Assembly (NCBI GenBank): GCA_964607445.1
Contig: CAZSKN010000037.1
Span: forward strand, 1-22,012
Direction of reading: 5' to 3'
Length of the DNA stretch: 22,012 bases
Source: CALCKU01 sp964607445
GTDB lineage: Bacteria > Pseudomonadota > Alphaproteobacteria > Caulobacterales > Maricaulaceae
The notes under the pieces were generated by a model. The model saw nothing but the letters and a program-made list of their open reading frames with translations, did no database searches and was not told where the DNA came from. This document shows, piece by piece, positions 1 to 7,572 of the stretch (position 1 is its first letter; each line of letters opens with the position of its first letter). A program made the position numbers and the translations under genes.

Positions 1-219
1 CTTAATAGTTTAGACGGTCGACCTGTTGTCGCGCCATTTGAACCTATTAGCCGAGGTATTACGGGCGGTTTTCCTTTCGAGATCACAGGTCAACCTTTTG
101 GTGGTGAATTTACCAATAATCCCAATTTCCAAGTTTTAGATTCACGGGACACGTATTCAGCCTTTGGCCTAGATCGCCCTCGCTATCTTAAAAAGGCCCA
201 TTTTAGTAGAAATGTTTAG
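1..219 (+). CDS. 3' end of an unrecognised protein-coding gene (partial)
   Basis: The first forward frame is open from the window edge to a TAG at 217-219 and gives 72 residues. It is rich in Gly, Pro, Phe and Asn and ends in FSRNV. Its codon use resembles that of the other genes here, and it ends 25 bases before the convergent atpC stop, a natural gene boundary. I do not recognise the family. The ending is not the terminal aromatic residue typical of an outer-membrane beta barrel, and no catalytic motif is visible in this fragment. The start and most of the gene lie outside the window. Confidence 0.6.
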   Translation, partial: LNSLDGRPVVAPFEPISRGITGGFPFEITGQPFGGEFTNNPNFQVLDSRDTYSAFGLDRPRYLKKAHFSRNV

Positions 220-244
220 CTAAAATCTGCGCGTGATAGAATTA

Positions 245-640
245 TCAATGAAAGCGGCTAGAAATCACGTTCAAACTTGCAAGATTTTGTTGCGTGGCCA
301 AGGCCGCTTCACCCTCTTGCGTTTCAATGTCTTTCTCAGCCTCTTTAATCATGTCTTCAAGCATTTCCGCATTAAGTTCATCCATCGGCATCGCTTGTTC
401 AGCTAAGATCGTCAGCCCGGCTGGCGTGACATCGGCAAACCCACCCAGAACAAAATAGCGTATGTCTTCACCTTCAGAAAACACCGTTATTTCCCCTGTT
501 CGCAAAGCTGCCATGAGCGGACTATGATTTGGAAACACGCCCAAATCACCTTCAGTTCCAGGAATATCCACTTGGTCAACATCGCCAGAGAATAATTCAC
601 GCTCCGGCGAGACCAAAGAAAATGTAAGTTTATCAGCCAT
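245..640 (-). CDS. atpC: F1F0 ATP synthase epsilon subunit
   Basis: This is the epsilon subunit of the F1 sector, part of the central rotor stalk and a regulator of ATP hydrolysis, acting at the cytoplasmic face of the inner membrane. The 131 residues match the usual alphaproteobacterial length. The N-terminal beta sandwich is clear: it opens with LTFSLVSPERELFSGDVDQV, followed by the family signature around GDLGVFPNHSPLMAALRTG (about residues 31-49). A C-terminal helical stretch rich in Glu and Ala follows. It is the last gene of atpHAGDC, 25 bases after atpD, with an AAAGG ribosome binding site before the ATG. No strong terminator is visible beyond it, so its transcript may run into the end of the convergent gene at 1-219. 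Confidence 0.96.
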   Translation of the reverse strand: MADKLTFSLVSPERELFSGDVDQVDIPGTEGDLGVFPNHSPLMAALRTGEITVFSEGEDIRYFVLGGFADVTPAGLTILAEQAMPMDELNAEMLEDMIKEAEKDIETQEGEAALATQQNLASLNVISSRFH

Positions 641-665
641 TATAAGCCTTTATAAATAGGGCGGA

Positions 666-2186
666 TTAAGCTTCCTCAGCCGCCATTTTAGCTGCTTTTT
701 CGATAACATCATCAATACCGCCAACCATATAAAAGGCCTGTTCCGGCAGATGGTCATATTCGCCTTCGCAAAGACCTTTAAAAGAGCGTACAGTATCTTC
801 AAGCGGGACTAGCAAGCCGGGAGAGCCGGTGAAAATTTCAGCAACATGGAAGGGTTGCGAGAGAAATTTCTCGACCTTACGCGCGCGGGCAACAGTCAAT
901 TTATCTTCTTCAGACAATTCATCCATCCCCAAAATCGCGATAATATCTTGCAAGGATTTATAGCGTTGTAGAATTTCCTGAACTAGACGCGCCGTCTCGT
1001 AATGTTCAGTTCCCACAGTCCGGGGTTCAAGAATACGGGACGTACTATCAAGTGGGTCCACCGCCGGATAAATCCCTTTTTCAGAGATTGCGCGGTTAAG
1101 AACAGTTGTTGCATCCAAATGGGCAAATGAGGTTGCGGGCGCCGGATCGGTCAAGTCATCGGCTGGCACATAAATCGCCTGCACAGATGTAATCGAGCCT
1201 TTATTTGTCGACGTAATCCGTTCCTGCATCTGACCCATTTCTGTGGCCAATGTTGGCTGATATCCCACTGCAGACGGGATACGTCCCAAAAGCGCTGAAA
1301 CCTCGGAACCGGCTTGAGTAAAGCGGAAGATATTATCAACGAAGAACAGAACATCTTTGCCTTCTTCATCCCGGAAGTATTCGGCTTGTGACAAACCTGT
1401 CAAAGCCACGCGCGCACGCGCCCCCGGAGGTTCATTCATTTGGCCATAGACCAGCGTACAGCGGCTATCACCGCCACCGCCTTCGACGTTCACATTAGAT
1501 TCGATCATTTCATGGTAAAGGTCATTACCTTCCCGTGTCCGCTCCCCGACACCCGCAAACACGGAATACCCACCATAAGCTTTGGCAATATTATTGATGA
1601 GTTCCATAATCAAAACGGTTTTACCCACACCAGCCCCGCCAAACAGGCCAATTTTACCGCCTTTGGCATATGGACATAGCAAATCGATAACTTTAATTCC
1701 CGTGCCCAGAACTTCTGACTCAGTCGCTTGATCGACAAGGGGTGGCGCTTCTTTGTGAATAGGCGCTTTTGTTTTTGTTTTGATCGGGCCGGCCTCATCA
1801 ACAGGTTCGCCGATAACATTCATAATACGTCCCAGTGTCGCCGGGCCAACAGGTACTGTAATCGCAGAGCCCGTATCTGAAACAGATTGGCCGCGGACCA
1901 GACCTTCAGTCGCATCCATCGCAATTGTACGCACCGTATTTTGTCCCAAATGCTGCGCCACTTCAAGAACAAGACGGTTGCCTTGATTATCCGTTTCCAA
2001 CGCATTGAGAATAGCTGGCAAATTGCCTTCAAATTCCACGTCAACCACCGCACCAATGATCTGGCTGATACGCCCTGATGCCTTGCTGGCAATGATCTTT
2101 TTCTTCGCGGGCGCACGCTTGGTAGCGGACTTTTTAGCCGCCGTCTTTTTGGCTGGAGCCTTCTTTTTTACTGCTGCTTTTGCCAT
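666..2186 (-). CDS. atpD: F1F0 ATP synthase beta subunit with basic N-terminal extension
   Basis: This is the catalytic beta subunit of F1 (ATP from ADP and phosphate, driven by rotation of gamma). At 506 residues it is longer than the roughly 460 of E. coli. The extra length is an N-terminal tail of about 36 residues made almost only of Lys, Ala, Pro, Thr and Arg, before the normal start of the fold at GRISQIIGAVVDVEF. The Walker A motif GGAGVGKT is at residues 183-190, followed by GERTREGNDLYHEM with the catalytic Glu region and later the DELSEEDKL loop region. A Lys/Ala-rich AtpD tail is known from alphaproteobacteria such as Brucella and Agrobacterium, so this start is credible. A purine-rich GAGGAAG lies just before the ATG. 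It sits 18 bases after atpG in the operon. Confidence 0.98.
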   Translation of the reverse strand: MAKAAVKKKAPAKKTAAKKSATKRAPAKKKIIASKASGRISQIIGAVVDVEFEGNLPAILNALETDNQGNRLVLEVAQHLGQNTVRTIAMDATEGLVRGQSVSDTGSAITVPVGPATLGRIMNVIGEPVDEAGPIKTKTKAPIHKEAPPLVDQATESEVLGTGIKVIDLLCPYAKGGKIGLFGGAGVGKTVLIMELINNIAKAYGGYSVFAGVGERTREGNDLYHEMIESNVNVEGGGGDSRCTLVYGQMNEPPGARARVALTGLSQAEYFRDEEGKDVLFFVDNIFRFTQAGSEVSALLGRIPSAVGYQPTLATEMGQMQERITSTNKGSITSVQAIYVPADDLTDPAPATSFAHLDATTVLNRAISEKGIYPAVDPLDSTSRILEPRTVGTEHYETARLVQEILQRYKSLQDIIAILGMDELSEEDKLTVARARKVEKFLSQPFHVAEIFTGSPGLLVPLEDTVRSFKGLCEGEYDHLPEQAFYMVGGIDDVIEKAAKMAAEEA

Positions 2187-2204
2187 GAGTATCTTCCTCT
2201 AGCT

Positions 2205-3104
2205 TTAAAGCGCTTCCGCGCCTGAAATAATTTCAATCAGTTCGGATGTAATCCGCGCCTGACGTGTCCGGTTAAATGTCAATGTAAGTTTGTCGATCAT
2301 GTCGCCCGCATTTCGCGTCGCATTATCCATGGCTGTCATTTTAGACCCCATTTCACCGGCCTGATTCTCCAAAAGGGCGGTGAAAATTTGCGTATTGATA
2401 TTGCGCGGTAACAGTACACGTAAAATACCGGCTTCATCCGGTTCATACGTATATATAGCCCCGTTCAAATCAGGCCCGGCGCTTTCTTCTTTTGCAGTTT
2501 CATCAATATCAGCCATAGCCGGTATCAGTGTTTTCGTCACCGCCGTTTGCGTCATAACATTTTTAAATTCAGAAAATACCAATTTGCATATATCAAATTC
2601 ACCACGCTCGAACATACCCGTTACCTGTTCGCCAATTCTTTGCGCGATACCGGCATGCATATTACGTTCTTCTTTAAGAGAAATATACTCCACCACACGG
2701 TCATCATAAAGCCGGTTAAGCTGATCATAACCTTTTTTACCAATCAGGAAAAGTTTGACAATCTTACCCTCGCGCTCAAGCGCGACAATTTCTTCACGCG
2801 CTTTGCGTACAATATTTGTATTAAACCCGCCGCATAACCCACGATCAGCCGTCGCAATAATAAGCATAACAGTGTCTGACTTGCCGTTACCGACTAATAA
2901 TTCAGGTGCGTCCCCCGCCCCAGTCATAGAGTCAGCAAGGTTTGAAATCACATCGCTAATCCGCTCGGAATAAGGGCGAGACTTTTCTGCAGCGTCTTGC
3001 GCTTTACGCAATCTTGCAGCCGCAACCATTTGCATGGCTTTCGTGATCTTCTGCGTGTTTTTTACGCTTTTAATCCGGTTCTGGAGCTCTTTTAAAGACG
3101 CCAT
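2205..3104 (-). CDS. atpG: F1F0 ATP synthase gamma subunit
   Basis: This is the gamma subunit, the central shaft whose rotation couples proton flow to the catalytic sites. The protein has 299 residues, a normal length. The family N-terminus MASLKELQNRIKSVKNTQKI is present, with the long N-terminal helix continuing through MQMVAAARLRKAQ. The Rossmann-like core carries ATADRGLCGGFNTNI (about residues 83-97). The C-terminal helix contains MTAMDNATRNAGDMI and RQARITSELIEII, both typical. An AAGGG ribosome binding site lies seven bases before the ATG, and atpA ends 21 bases upstream. Nothing unusual is seen. Confidence 0.97.
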   Translation of the reverse strand: MASLKELQNRIKSVKNTQKITKAMQMVAAARLRKAQDAAEKSRPYSERISDVISNLADSMTGAGDAPELLVGNGKSDTVMLIIATADRGLCGGFNTNIVRKAREEIVALEREGKIVKLFLIGKKGYDQLNRLYDDRVVEYISLKEERNMHAGIAQRIGEQVTGMFERGEFDICKLVFSEFKNVMTQTAVTKTLIPAMADIDETAKEESAGPDLNGAIYTYEPDEAGILRVLLPRNINTQIFTALLENQAGEMGSKMTAMDNATRNAGDMIDKLTLTFNRTRQARITSELIEIISGAEAL

Positions 3105-3125
3105 TGTGTAACCCTTAGTTGTGAC

Positions 3126-4658
3126 TTACGCCGCAAAGTTCTCTGTGAATTTATCAAGGGCTGCTTTCAAACGACCTTCAATATCATCAGTAAGCTTCTT
3201 TTCAGATGCAATATCTGATAGAATAGAGCCATGATCCGCATGGAGGTGAGTTAGCAGATCGCGCTCGTATTTCTGCACAGATTTAACATCTACCTTATCA
3301 AGATATCCGCGCGTACCCGCATAAATCACAGCAACTTGCTCTTCCACTTGCAGCGGAGAGAATTGCGGCTGCTTAAGAAGTTCGGTCAAGCGCTCGCCTC
3401 GCGCCAAAAGGGCTTGTGTCGAGGCATCAAGATCAGAGCCAAACTGGGCGAAGGCTGCCATTTCGCGGTATTGCGCCAGCTCGCCTTTAATCGGACCTGC
3501 GACTTGTTTCATGGCTTTAATCTGGGCGGATGAACCCACCCGCGAAACAGAAAGACCCACATTAAGCGCAGGGCGAATACCTTGGAAGAACAAATCGGTT
3601 TCCAAGAAAATCTGACCATCCGTAATCGAGATCACATTTGTCGGAATAAAGGCCGACACGTCATTGCCTTGAGTTTCAATAATTGGCAAGGCCGTCAATG
3701 ACCCACCGCCATTATCTTCATTAAGCTTGGCTGCGCGCTCCAGAAGACGGGAATGGAGATAGAAGACATCCCCCGGATAAGCTTCGCGACCCGGAGGGCG
3801 GCGTAGCAAGAGTGACATTTGGCGATAAGCCACCGCTTGCTTGGACAAATCATCATAAATGATCAGGCCGTGCATGCCGTTATCGCGAAAATATTCACCC
3901 ATAGCACATCCGGCAAACGGAGCCAGATATTGCAAAGGAGCCGGTTCAGACGCAGAGGCCACAACAATGATCGAATAGGACATCGCGCCGTTTTCTTCCA
4001 GCGTCTTGACCAATTGTGCCACTGTCGAGCGTTTTTGCCCGATCACTACATAGATACAATAGAGCTTATCATTTTCGCGGTCTTCATCAAAAGCCGCCTT
4101 TTGGTTCAATATCGCATCAACAGCCACAGCCGTCTTACCCGTCTGACGGTCACCAATAATAAGCTCGCGTTGTCCGCGTCCCACAGGGATAAGCGCGTCA
4201 ATAGCCTTAATACCTGTCTGTACCGGCTCATGCACACCTTTACGCGGCATAATGCCGGGCGCTTTAACATCGACACGGCGACGATCTTTGGATTTGATCG
4301 GGCCTTTACCATCAATTGGCTCACCCAGCGGATTTACAACCCGACCCAAAAGAGCTTTACCGACGGGAACATCGACAATTTCACCAAGACGTTTGACTAT
4401 ATCGCCTTCTTTAATGCCGCGGTCATCGCCGAAAATCACAGCCCCGACATTGTCGCTCTCAAGGTTTAGCGCCATGCCTTTAATGCCCCCGGGGAATTCA
4501 ACCATCTCACCTGCGCGGACATTATCAAGCCCATAAATACGCGCGATACCGTCCCCTACCGAGAGGACTTGACCGACATCTGATACTTTAGCCTGCGCAC
4601 CAAAGCCTTTAATCTGTTTCTTGAGAATATTTGAAATTTCTGCTGCACGAATATCCAT
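3126..4658 (-). CDS. atpA: F1F0 ATP synthase alpha subunit
   Basis: This is the alpha subunit of F1, which carries the non-catalytic nucleotide sites and the contact with delta. It has 510 residues, close to the usual 510-513. The P-loop GDRQTGKT is at residues 169-176 with Lys at 175, the same number as in E. coli. Other family signatures are GIARIYGLDNVRAGEMVEF near the N-terminus, PGREAYPGDVFYLHSRLLER, and the Arg-containing PALNVGLSVSRVGSSAQ. The gene starts only three bases after atpH. Its GAGG ribosome binding site lies inside the last codons of atpH, so translation of the two is probably coupled. Confidence 0.98.
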   Translation of the reverse strand: MDIRAAEISNILKKQIKGFGAQAKVSDVGQVLSVGDGIARIYGLDNVRAGEMVEFPGGIKGMALNLESDNVGAVIFGDDRGIKEGDIVKRLGEIVDVPVGKALLGRVVNPLGEPIDGKGPIKSKDRRRVDVKAPGIMPRKGVHEPVQTGIKAIDALIPVGRGQRELIIGDRQTGKTAVAVDAILNQKAAFDEDRENDKLYCIYVVIGQKRSTVAQLVKTLEENGAMSYSIIVVASASEPAPLQYLAPFAGCAMGEYFRDNGMHGLIIYDDLSKQAVAYRQMSLLLRRPPGREAYPGDVFYLHSRLLERAAKLNEDNGGGSLTALPIIETQGNDVSAFIPTNVISITDGQIFLETDLFFQGIRPALNVGLSVSRVGSSAQIKAMKQVAGPIKGELAQYREMAAFAQFGSDLDASTQALLARGERLTELLKQPQFSPLQVEEQVAVIYAGTRGYLDKVDVKSVQKYERDLLTHLHADHGSILSDIASEKKLTDDIEGRLKAALDKFTENFAA

Positions 4659-4661
4659 GGT

Positions 4662-5219
4662 TTAAACCTCTTTCAGGGTTATGCGTAGATCCTCAAGCTG
4701 TGTCTTAAGGGAACTATCATAGAGACGTGATCCTATACGCACGACGAAACCGCCAAGCAAATCAGGATCAATATGAGTTTCAACATCGACCTTCTGGCCG
4801 AGAGATTTTTTCAGGCTGGCTTTGAGTGAATTCAACTGCGTAGCCGTTAATTTTGTAGCACTTGTTACCTTCGCGATTTTCGAACCGCGCTCGCGGGCCA
4901 TAATATCTTCAAAGGCTCGACATATATTTACGAGTTCCTCGGCACGGCGATTCTGCGCTACAGTTCCGACAAATTTGACCGTAAGCGGACTCAATTTTGC
5001 TTTTTTCGCGACAGCGACTAAACTGGCTGTCTTATCATGCGTTGCATAGACGGGATTAGTGACTAATCGACGTAAATCTGAATGGCTTTCGAACATCTTT
5101 TTTAACGCAGCCACATCTTTTTCGACTTTTTTCAACGATTTAGAGTCGTTTGCCAAAGCATATAAAGCTTTTGCATAACGGCTGGCTATTTCACCAGTAA
5201 TGACGTCTTGGTCTGACAC
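4662..5219 (-). CDS. atpH: F1F0 ATP synthase delta subunit
   Basis: This is the delta subunit (OSCP equivalent), which ties the top of F1 to the peripheral stalk. The family pattern is visible: an N-terminal helical bundle beginning IASRYAKALYALA and a C-terminal segment around VDVETHIDPDLLGGFVVRIG. The frame can be extended to a TTG at 5252, but I chose the GTG at 5217-5219, giving 185 residues. This start puts VSDQDVITGEIASRYA at the N-terminus, as in other alphaproteobacterial delta subunits, and has a GGAA about eight bases upstream. The TTG has no visible ribosome binding site. It is the first gene of atpHAGDC. The F0 genes are not in this window, as expected in alphaproteobacteria. Confidence 0.92.
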   Translation of the reverse strand: MSDQDVITGEIASRYAKALYALANDSKSLKKVEKDVAALKKMFESHSDLRRLVTNPVYATHDKTASLVAVAKKAKLSPLTVKFVGTVAQNRRAEELVNICRAFEDIMARERGSKIAKVTSATKLTATQLNSLKASLKKSLGQKVDVETHIDPDLLGGFVVRIGSRLYDSSLKTQLEDLRITLKEV

Positions 5220-5608
5220 AATTCGGTTCCGTTGATATATCGGCAAGGCCAATAATTTAGGCTAACGACACACCCAGCCCAAAGACTCGATCTGCCGAAC
5301 TCGCGCGGGGTGTAGCATGGGTCATTTGGGGTCTCAACCCCTGTTTTTATGCGACCTTTTGGCCTAGGCAGCCTTAAAATGCATTCAATTGAAAAAACTC
5401 GACATAAAAATACGAAATTACCGCTCTCCTCGCGACACAACACCTCCGTTTTATATAAATTGCCGGTTCAAATAAATATCAGCCCCCCTTCGGGCCAGAA
5501 AGTTTAAACGTATAGGAAAACAGAATTTCGTTAAAATTGGGTCCAGCATTGCATTTTACCTTAATTTTTGCTTCAATGGCGTGCGCACTACCAAAATATG
5601 AGATGATT
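5220..5608. other. Divergent intergenic region between atpH and the glycine-zipper gene
   Basis: This stretch separates two diverging genes. It contains the candidate atp promoter (5309-5337). The rest shows no stable reading frame that I trust, no RNA gene and no repeat family. An AT-rich part around 5375-5480 probably holds the promoter of the rightward gene, but I could not pick a clear -35/-10 pair. A perfect GTTTAAAC palindrome lies near 5504. Confidence 0.5.
5309..5337 (-). promoter_or_regulatory. Candidate housekeeping promoter of the atpHAGDC operon
   Basis: On the minus strand a TTGAGAC -35 element (TTGAGA at 5332-5337) is followed after 14 bases by GCTACACC (5309-5316). This fits the Caulobacter housekeeping sigma consensus TTGACGS, 10-14 bases, GCTANAWC. 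Transcription would begin roughly 80 bases before the atpH GTG. The -35 lies inside the inverted repeat GGGGT-CTCA-ACCCC at 5328-5341, which could be an operator or chance. No transcript data are available. Confidence 0.6.
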
Positions 5609-6439
5609 ATGACTCCTAAGAAATCAATCTATCCTATTTTCGCAGTCTTGGTCTTTTCAACGCACGCCGGGGCCAGTTCAGCATCAGGCTATAACGCCTC
5701 TATTCGTATGATGACCACAGACGGCCAGCAGAGTTTCACAAAATTATACAAATCAGCCGAGAAACAACGCTCAGAAGTTCAAACGGGACAAGGTGAAATC
5801 GTCTCATTACTCAATTTTTCTACAAAAGAAGCTTATACCTTTTCAAAATCCGATAATGGCCCGTTAGGCAATAAAGCCATGAAATTGAATTACGAACAGA
5901 TCATATCCAATATGGGGCCACAACCTCAGGACATGCTAAATAGCTTGACCCGTCTAGGCACAGATATCGTGGCGGAAAATAGTTGTACGAATTATCTCAA
6001 TACTCAGCAGAATATTATTAGCTGCATCACACATGATAAAATTGTTCTCAGAAACATGAAAGACGGGAACATTTTCATGGAGGTCACTCAATTACAACGC
6101 GGATACCCCTCAGAAAGCCTGTTTAAAGTTCCCGAGAGCAAACAGATATTGGACATTAGCCAAAACTCGGGGCCAAAGCCCACGCCGTCATATGGATCTG
6201 CTCAAATGTTAGAAGATCAAGCCGGAAAACAGACTAAACGCCAAATTGAAAAACAAACACGCAAGCTTTTAGGGGGGTCTATAGGGGGAGCCATCGGTGG
6301 AAGCTTAATTGGAAATCTTATTGGAAACGAGGCCGGGAATGCCAGTAAAGGGATTGTAGGGGGGATATTTAAATCCAAAAAAGCACCCCCGAAACCGGAA
6401 GATAAAACGCAAACTGAAAATGAAAACTCCCCAAAATAA
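5609..6439 (+). CDS. Exported protein of unknown function with C-terminal glycine zipper
   Basis: The predicted protein has 276 residues. A signal peptide is clear: Lys-Lys at residues 4-5, a hydrophobic core IYPIFAVLVF, and likely cleavage near AGA at 20-22. The mature part (about 28-185) looks like a beta-rich periplasmic domain of the DUF4412/LolA-like kind, but that assignment is weak. It has only two cysteines, C126 and C139, which could form a disulfide. A charged helix (about 205-219) leads into a glycine zipper at about 222-252 with GGSIGGAIGGSLIGNLIGN, a motif that commonly inserts in membranes. A basic, Pro-rich hydrophilic tail ends the protein. The frame extends upstream to a TTG at 5537, but ATG 5609 (or 5603) gives a proper signal peptide. 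It is convergent with the next gene. Exact function unknown. Confidence 0.75.
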   Translation: MTPKKSIYPIFAVLVFSTHAGASSASGYNASIRMMTTDGQQSFTKLYKSAEKQRSEVQTGQGEIVSLLNFSTKEAYTFSKSDNGPLGNKAMKLNYEQIISNMGPQPQDMLNSLTRLGTDIVAENSCTNYLNTQQNIISCITHDKIVLRNMKDGNIFMEVTQLQRGYPSESLFKVPESKQILDISQNSGPKPTPSYGSAQMLEDQAGKQTKRQIEKQTRKLLGGSIGGAIGGSLIGNLIGNEAGNASKGIVGGIFKSKKAPPKPEDKTQTENENSPK

Positions 6440-6465
6440 AATTTTGAGGCGCTTACACCGAACGT

Positions 6466-7392
6466 CTAAAAGTTACGAATAACCGGTTCAATATCACGAA
6501 TAAACCCAGTCCGGTTCTTATCAATCATAAAATCAACGAAGTCTTCGCTTTTAAACTGATCAAGCAGTCCGAGTTTACGAAAACAGCGTCCGAGACCGGC
6601 TTTAATTACTTTTTCAGGTTTAGACATGGCAGCCCATTCCCGACCTGGCTTGTTTAAACGCTGGCGCATCACCGCATTTGTATACATGACCGCATTTTTA
6701 AAACTGCTTTCCCTTGAAGAATATTCCGTTGAAACAGAAACGCAATGCGTCACATTTTCGACCCGATGCGGCGCGTTCAGGGGCCAGGTGATCATTTGTT
6801 GATCCATCAAATCAAAGATTTCAACATCGTCTTCCATATCCGGCGTGTAGGGCAGATCTTCATCAATATCGAAAAGAGTTTTTTCATAAGCATGATCAGG
6901 CAGATGTTTTGGCGACGGCGGATATAGATAGAACTTTTTATGTCCGCGAATATGCCAAAGAATTGTTTCCCGGGAATCGCAATGATAAGGCACAATCGCC
7001 GAAGGTGAAGAAATCAAAATAGCGCCACGCGCAGTAAATGGCTTACGTCCCGTAACTTTTGCTAGATCGCCATAAATTTTATCCAGCACACGTTTATATT
7101 CTGGATGAAAATTCATCGCATGCCGCATATTGATCCAAATGTCTCCTGACTTTGAGGCCTCCATAAGTGTAGCCCCGTCGGCTTCACGGGCATCCCCTGT
7201 CCGAAATTTATTAGGATATACAGGGTCGTTCCCCATAGTGCAGACGTCCAGATGGCTTTTAGGATGTTTATCAAGCAAAGCAATTAACGCCTCATCGGAA
7301 AACAGACCTGTATCCAAGAGCTTATGTTCAGCAATGAAAGCTTCTTCGCGGAACTTTTTCGTGTTCTCTTCCGTCCAACTCTCAAAAATCAT
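6466..7392 (-). CDS. Cupin/JmjC-like putative 2-oxoglutarate- and iron-dependent oxygenase
   Basis: The predicted protein has 308 residues and no signal peptide or membrane segment, so it is probably cytoplasmic. The centre shows a double-stranded beta-helix pattern of the cupin-like/JmjC type. The HxD pair is at H137 and D139 in VPYHCDSRETILWHIRGHK, Lys/Phe/Tyr residues follow in KKFYLYPP, and a distal histidine H209 occurs in WPLNAPHRVEN. Together H137, D139 and H209 would form the iron-binding facial triad. Substrate is unknown; members of this fold hydroxylate proteins, small molecules or nucleic acids. The frame extends to a TTG at 7425, but the ATG at 7390-7392 has AGGG five bases upstream and is preferred. 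It lies 180 bases after priA on the same strand and may have its own promoter. Confidence 0.7.
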   Translation of the reverse strand: MIFESWTEENTKKFREEAFIAEHKLLDTGLFSDEALIALLDKHPKSHLDVCTMGNDPVYPNKFRTGDAREADGATLMEASKSGDIWINMRHAMNFHPEYKRVLDKIYGDLAKVTGRKPFTARGAILISSPSAIVPYHCDSRETILWHIRGHKKFYLYPPSPKHLPDHAYEKTLFDIDEDLPYTPDMEDDVEIFDLMDQQMITWPLNAPHRVENVTHCVSVSTEYSSRESSFKNAVMYTNAVMRQRLNKPGREWAAMSKPEKVIKAGLGRCFRKLGLLDQFKSEDFVDFMIDKNRTGFIRDIEPVIRNF

Positions 7393-7446
7393 AAACGCCC
7401 TAACCCCTTCATATATAGCTGACAAGGCTCATGCTACTGAATTGCA

Positions 7447-7469
7447 AGAGATATGGTATCATATTCTCT
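7447..7469. promoter_or_regulatory. Imperfect inverted repeat upstream of the JmjC-like gene
   Basis: The arms AGAGATATG and CATATTCTCT face each other across GTAT, with one extra T in the right arm. The element lies 55-77 bases upstream of the preferred ATG of the JmjC-like gene, in the region where a promoter should be. It could be an operator for a dimeric regulator or a leader hairpin. No regulator gene is adjacent. The remaining bases of the 7393-7572 gap show no gene. Confidence 0.35.
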
Positions 7470-7572
7470 CATCGAGCGAACTCAGATGAAATATTACACG
7501 TTATGTTTCACCGGATTGATCGCAAAAAAACCTGTAGATCTTTGATAAATTTGACGCCGGATTTGCCTGAAT

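Noticed and set aside
1..244. Terminator after atpC
   Set aside because: GGCCT/AGGCC arms near 164-199 (minus-strand direction) are short, with a large loop, and lie inside the convergent coding frame.
3819..4469. Open frame of 216 codons on the plus strand
   Set aside because: It is wholly antisense to atpA, whose frame is unquestionable. Its translation has no family character.
5220..5252. TTG start giving atpH eleven more residues
   Set aside because: It has no ribosome binding site, and the added residues do not fit the family N-terminus; GTG at 5217-5219 is better.
5186..5443. Minus-strand frame of 85 codons over the atp promoter region
   Set aside because: It overlaps the 5' end of atpH in another frame, runs across the candidate promoter, and has no recognisable sequence.
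7393..7425. TTG start extending the JmjC-like protein by eleven residues
   Set aside because: The ATG at 7390-7392 has a well-spaced AGGG, which lies within the extension.
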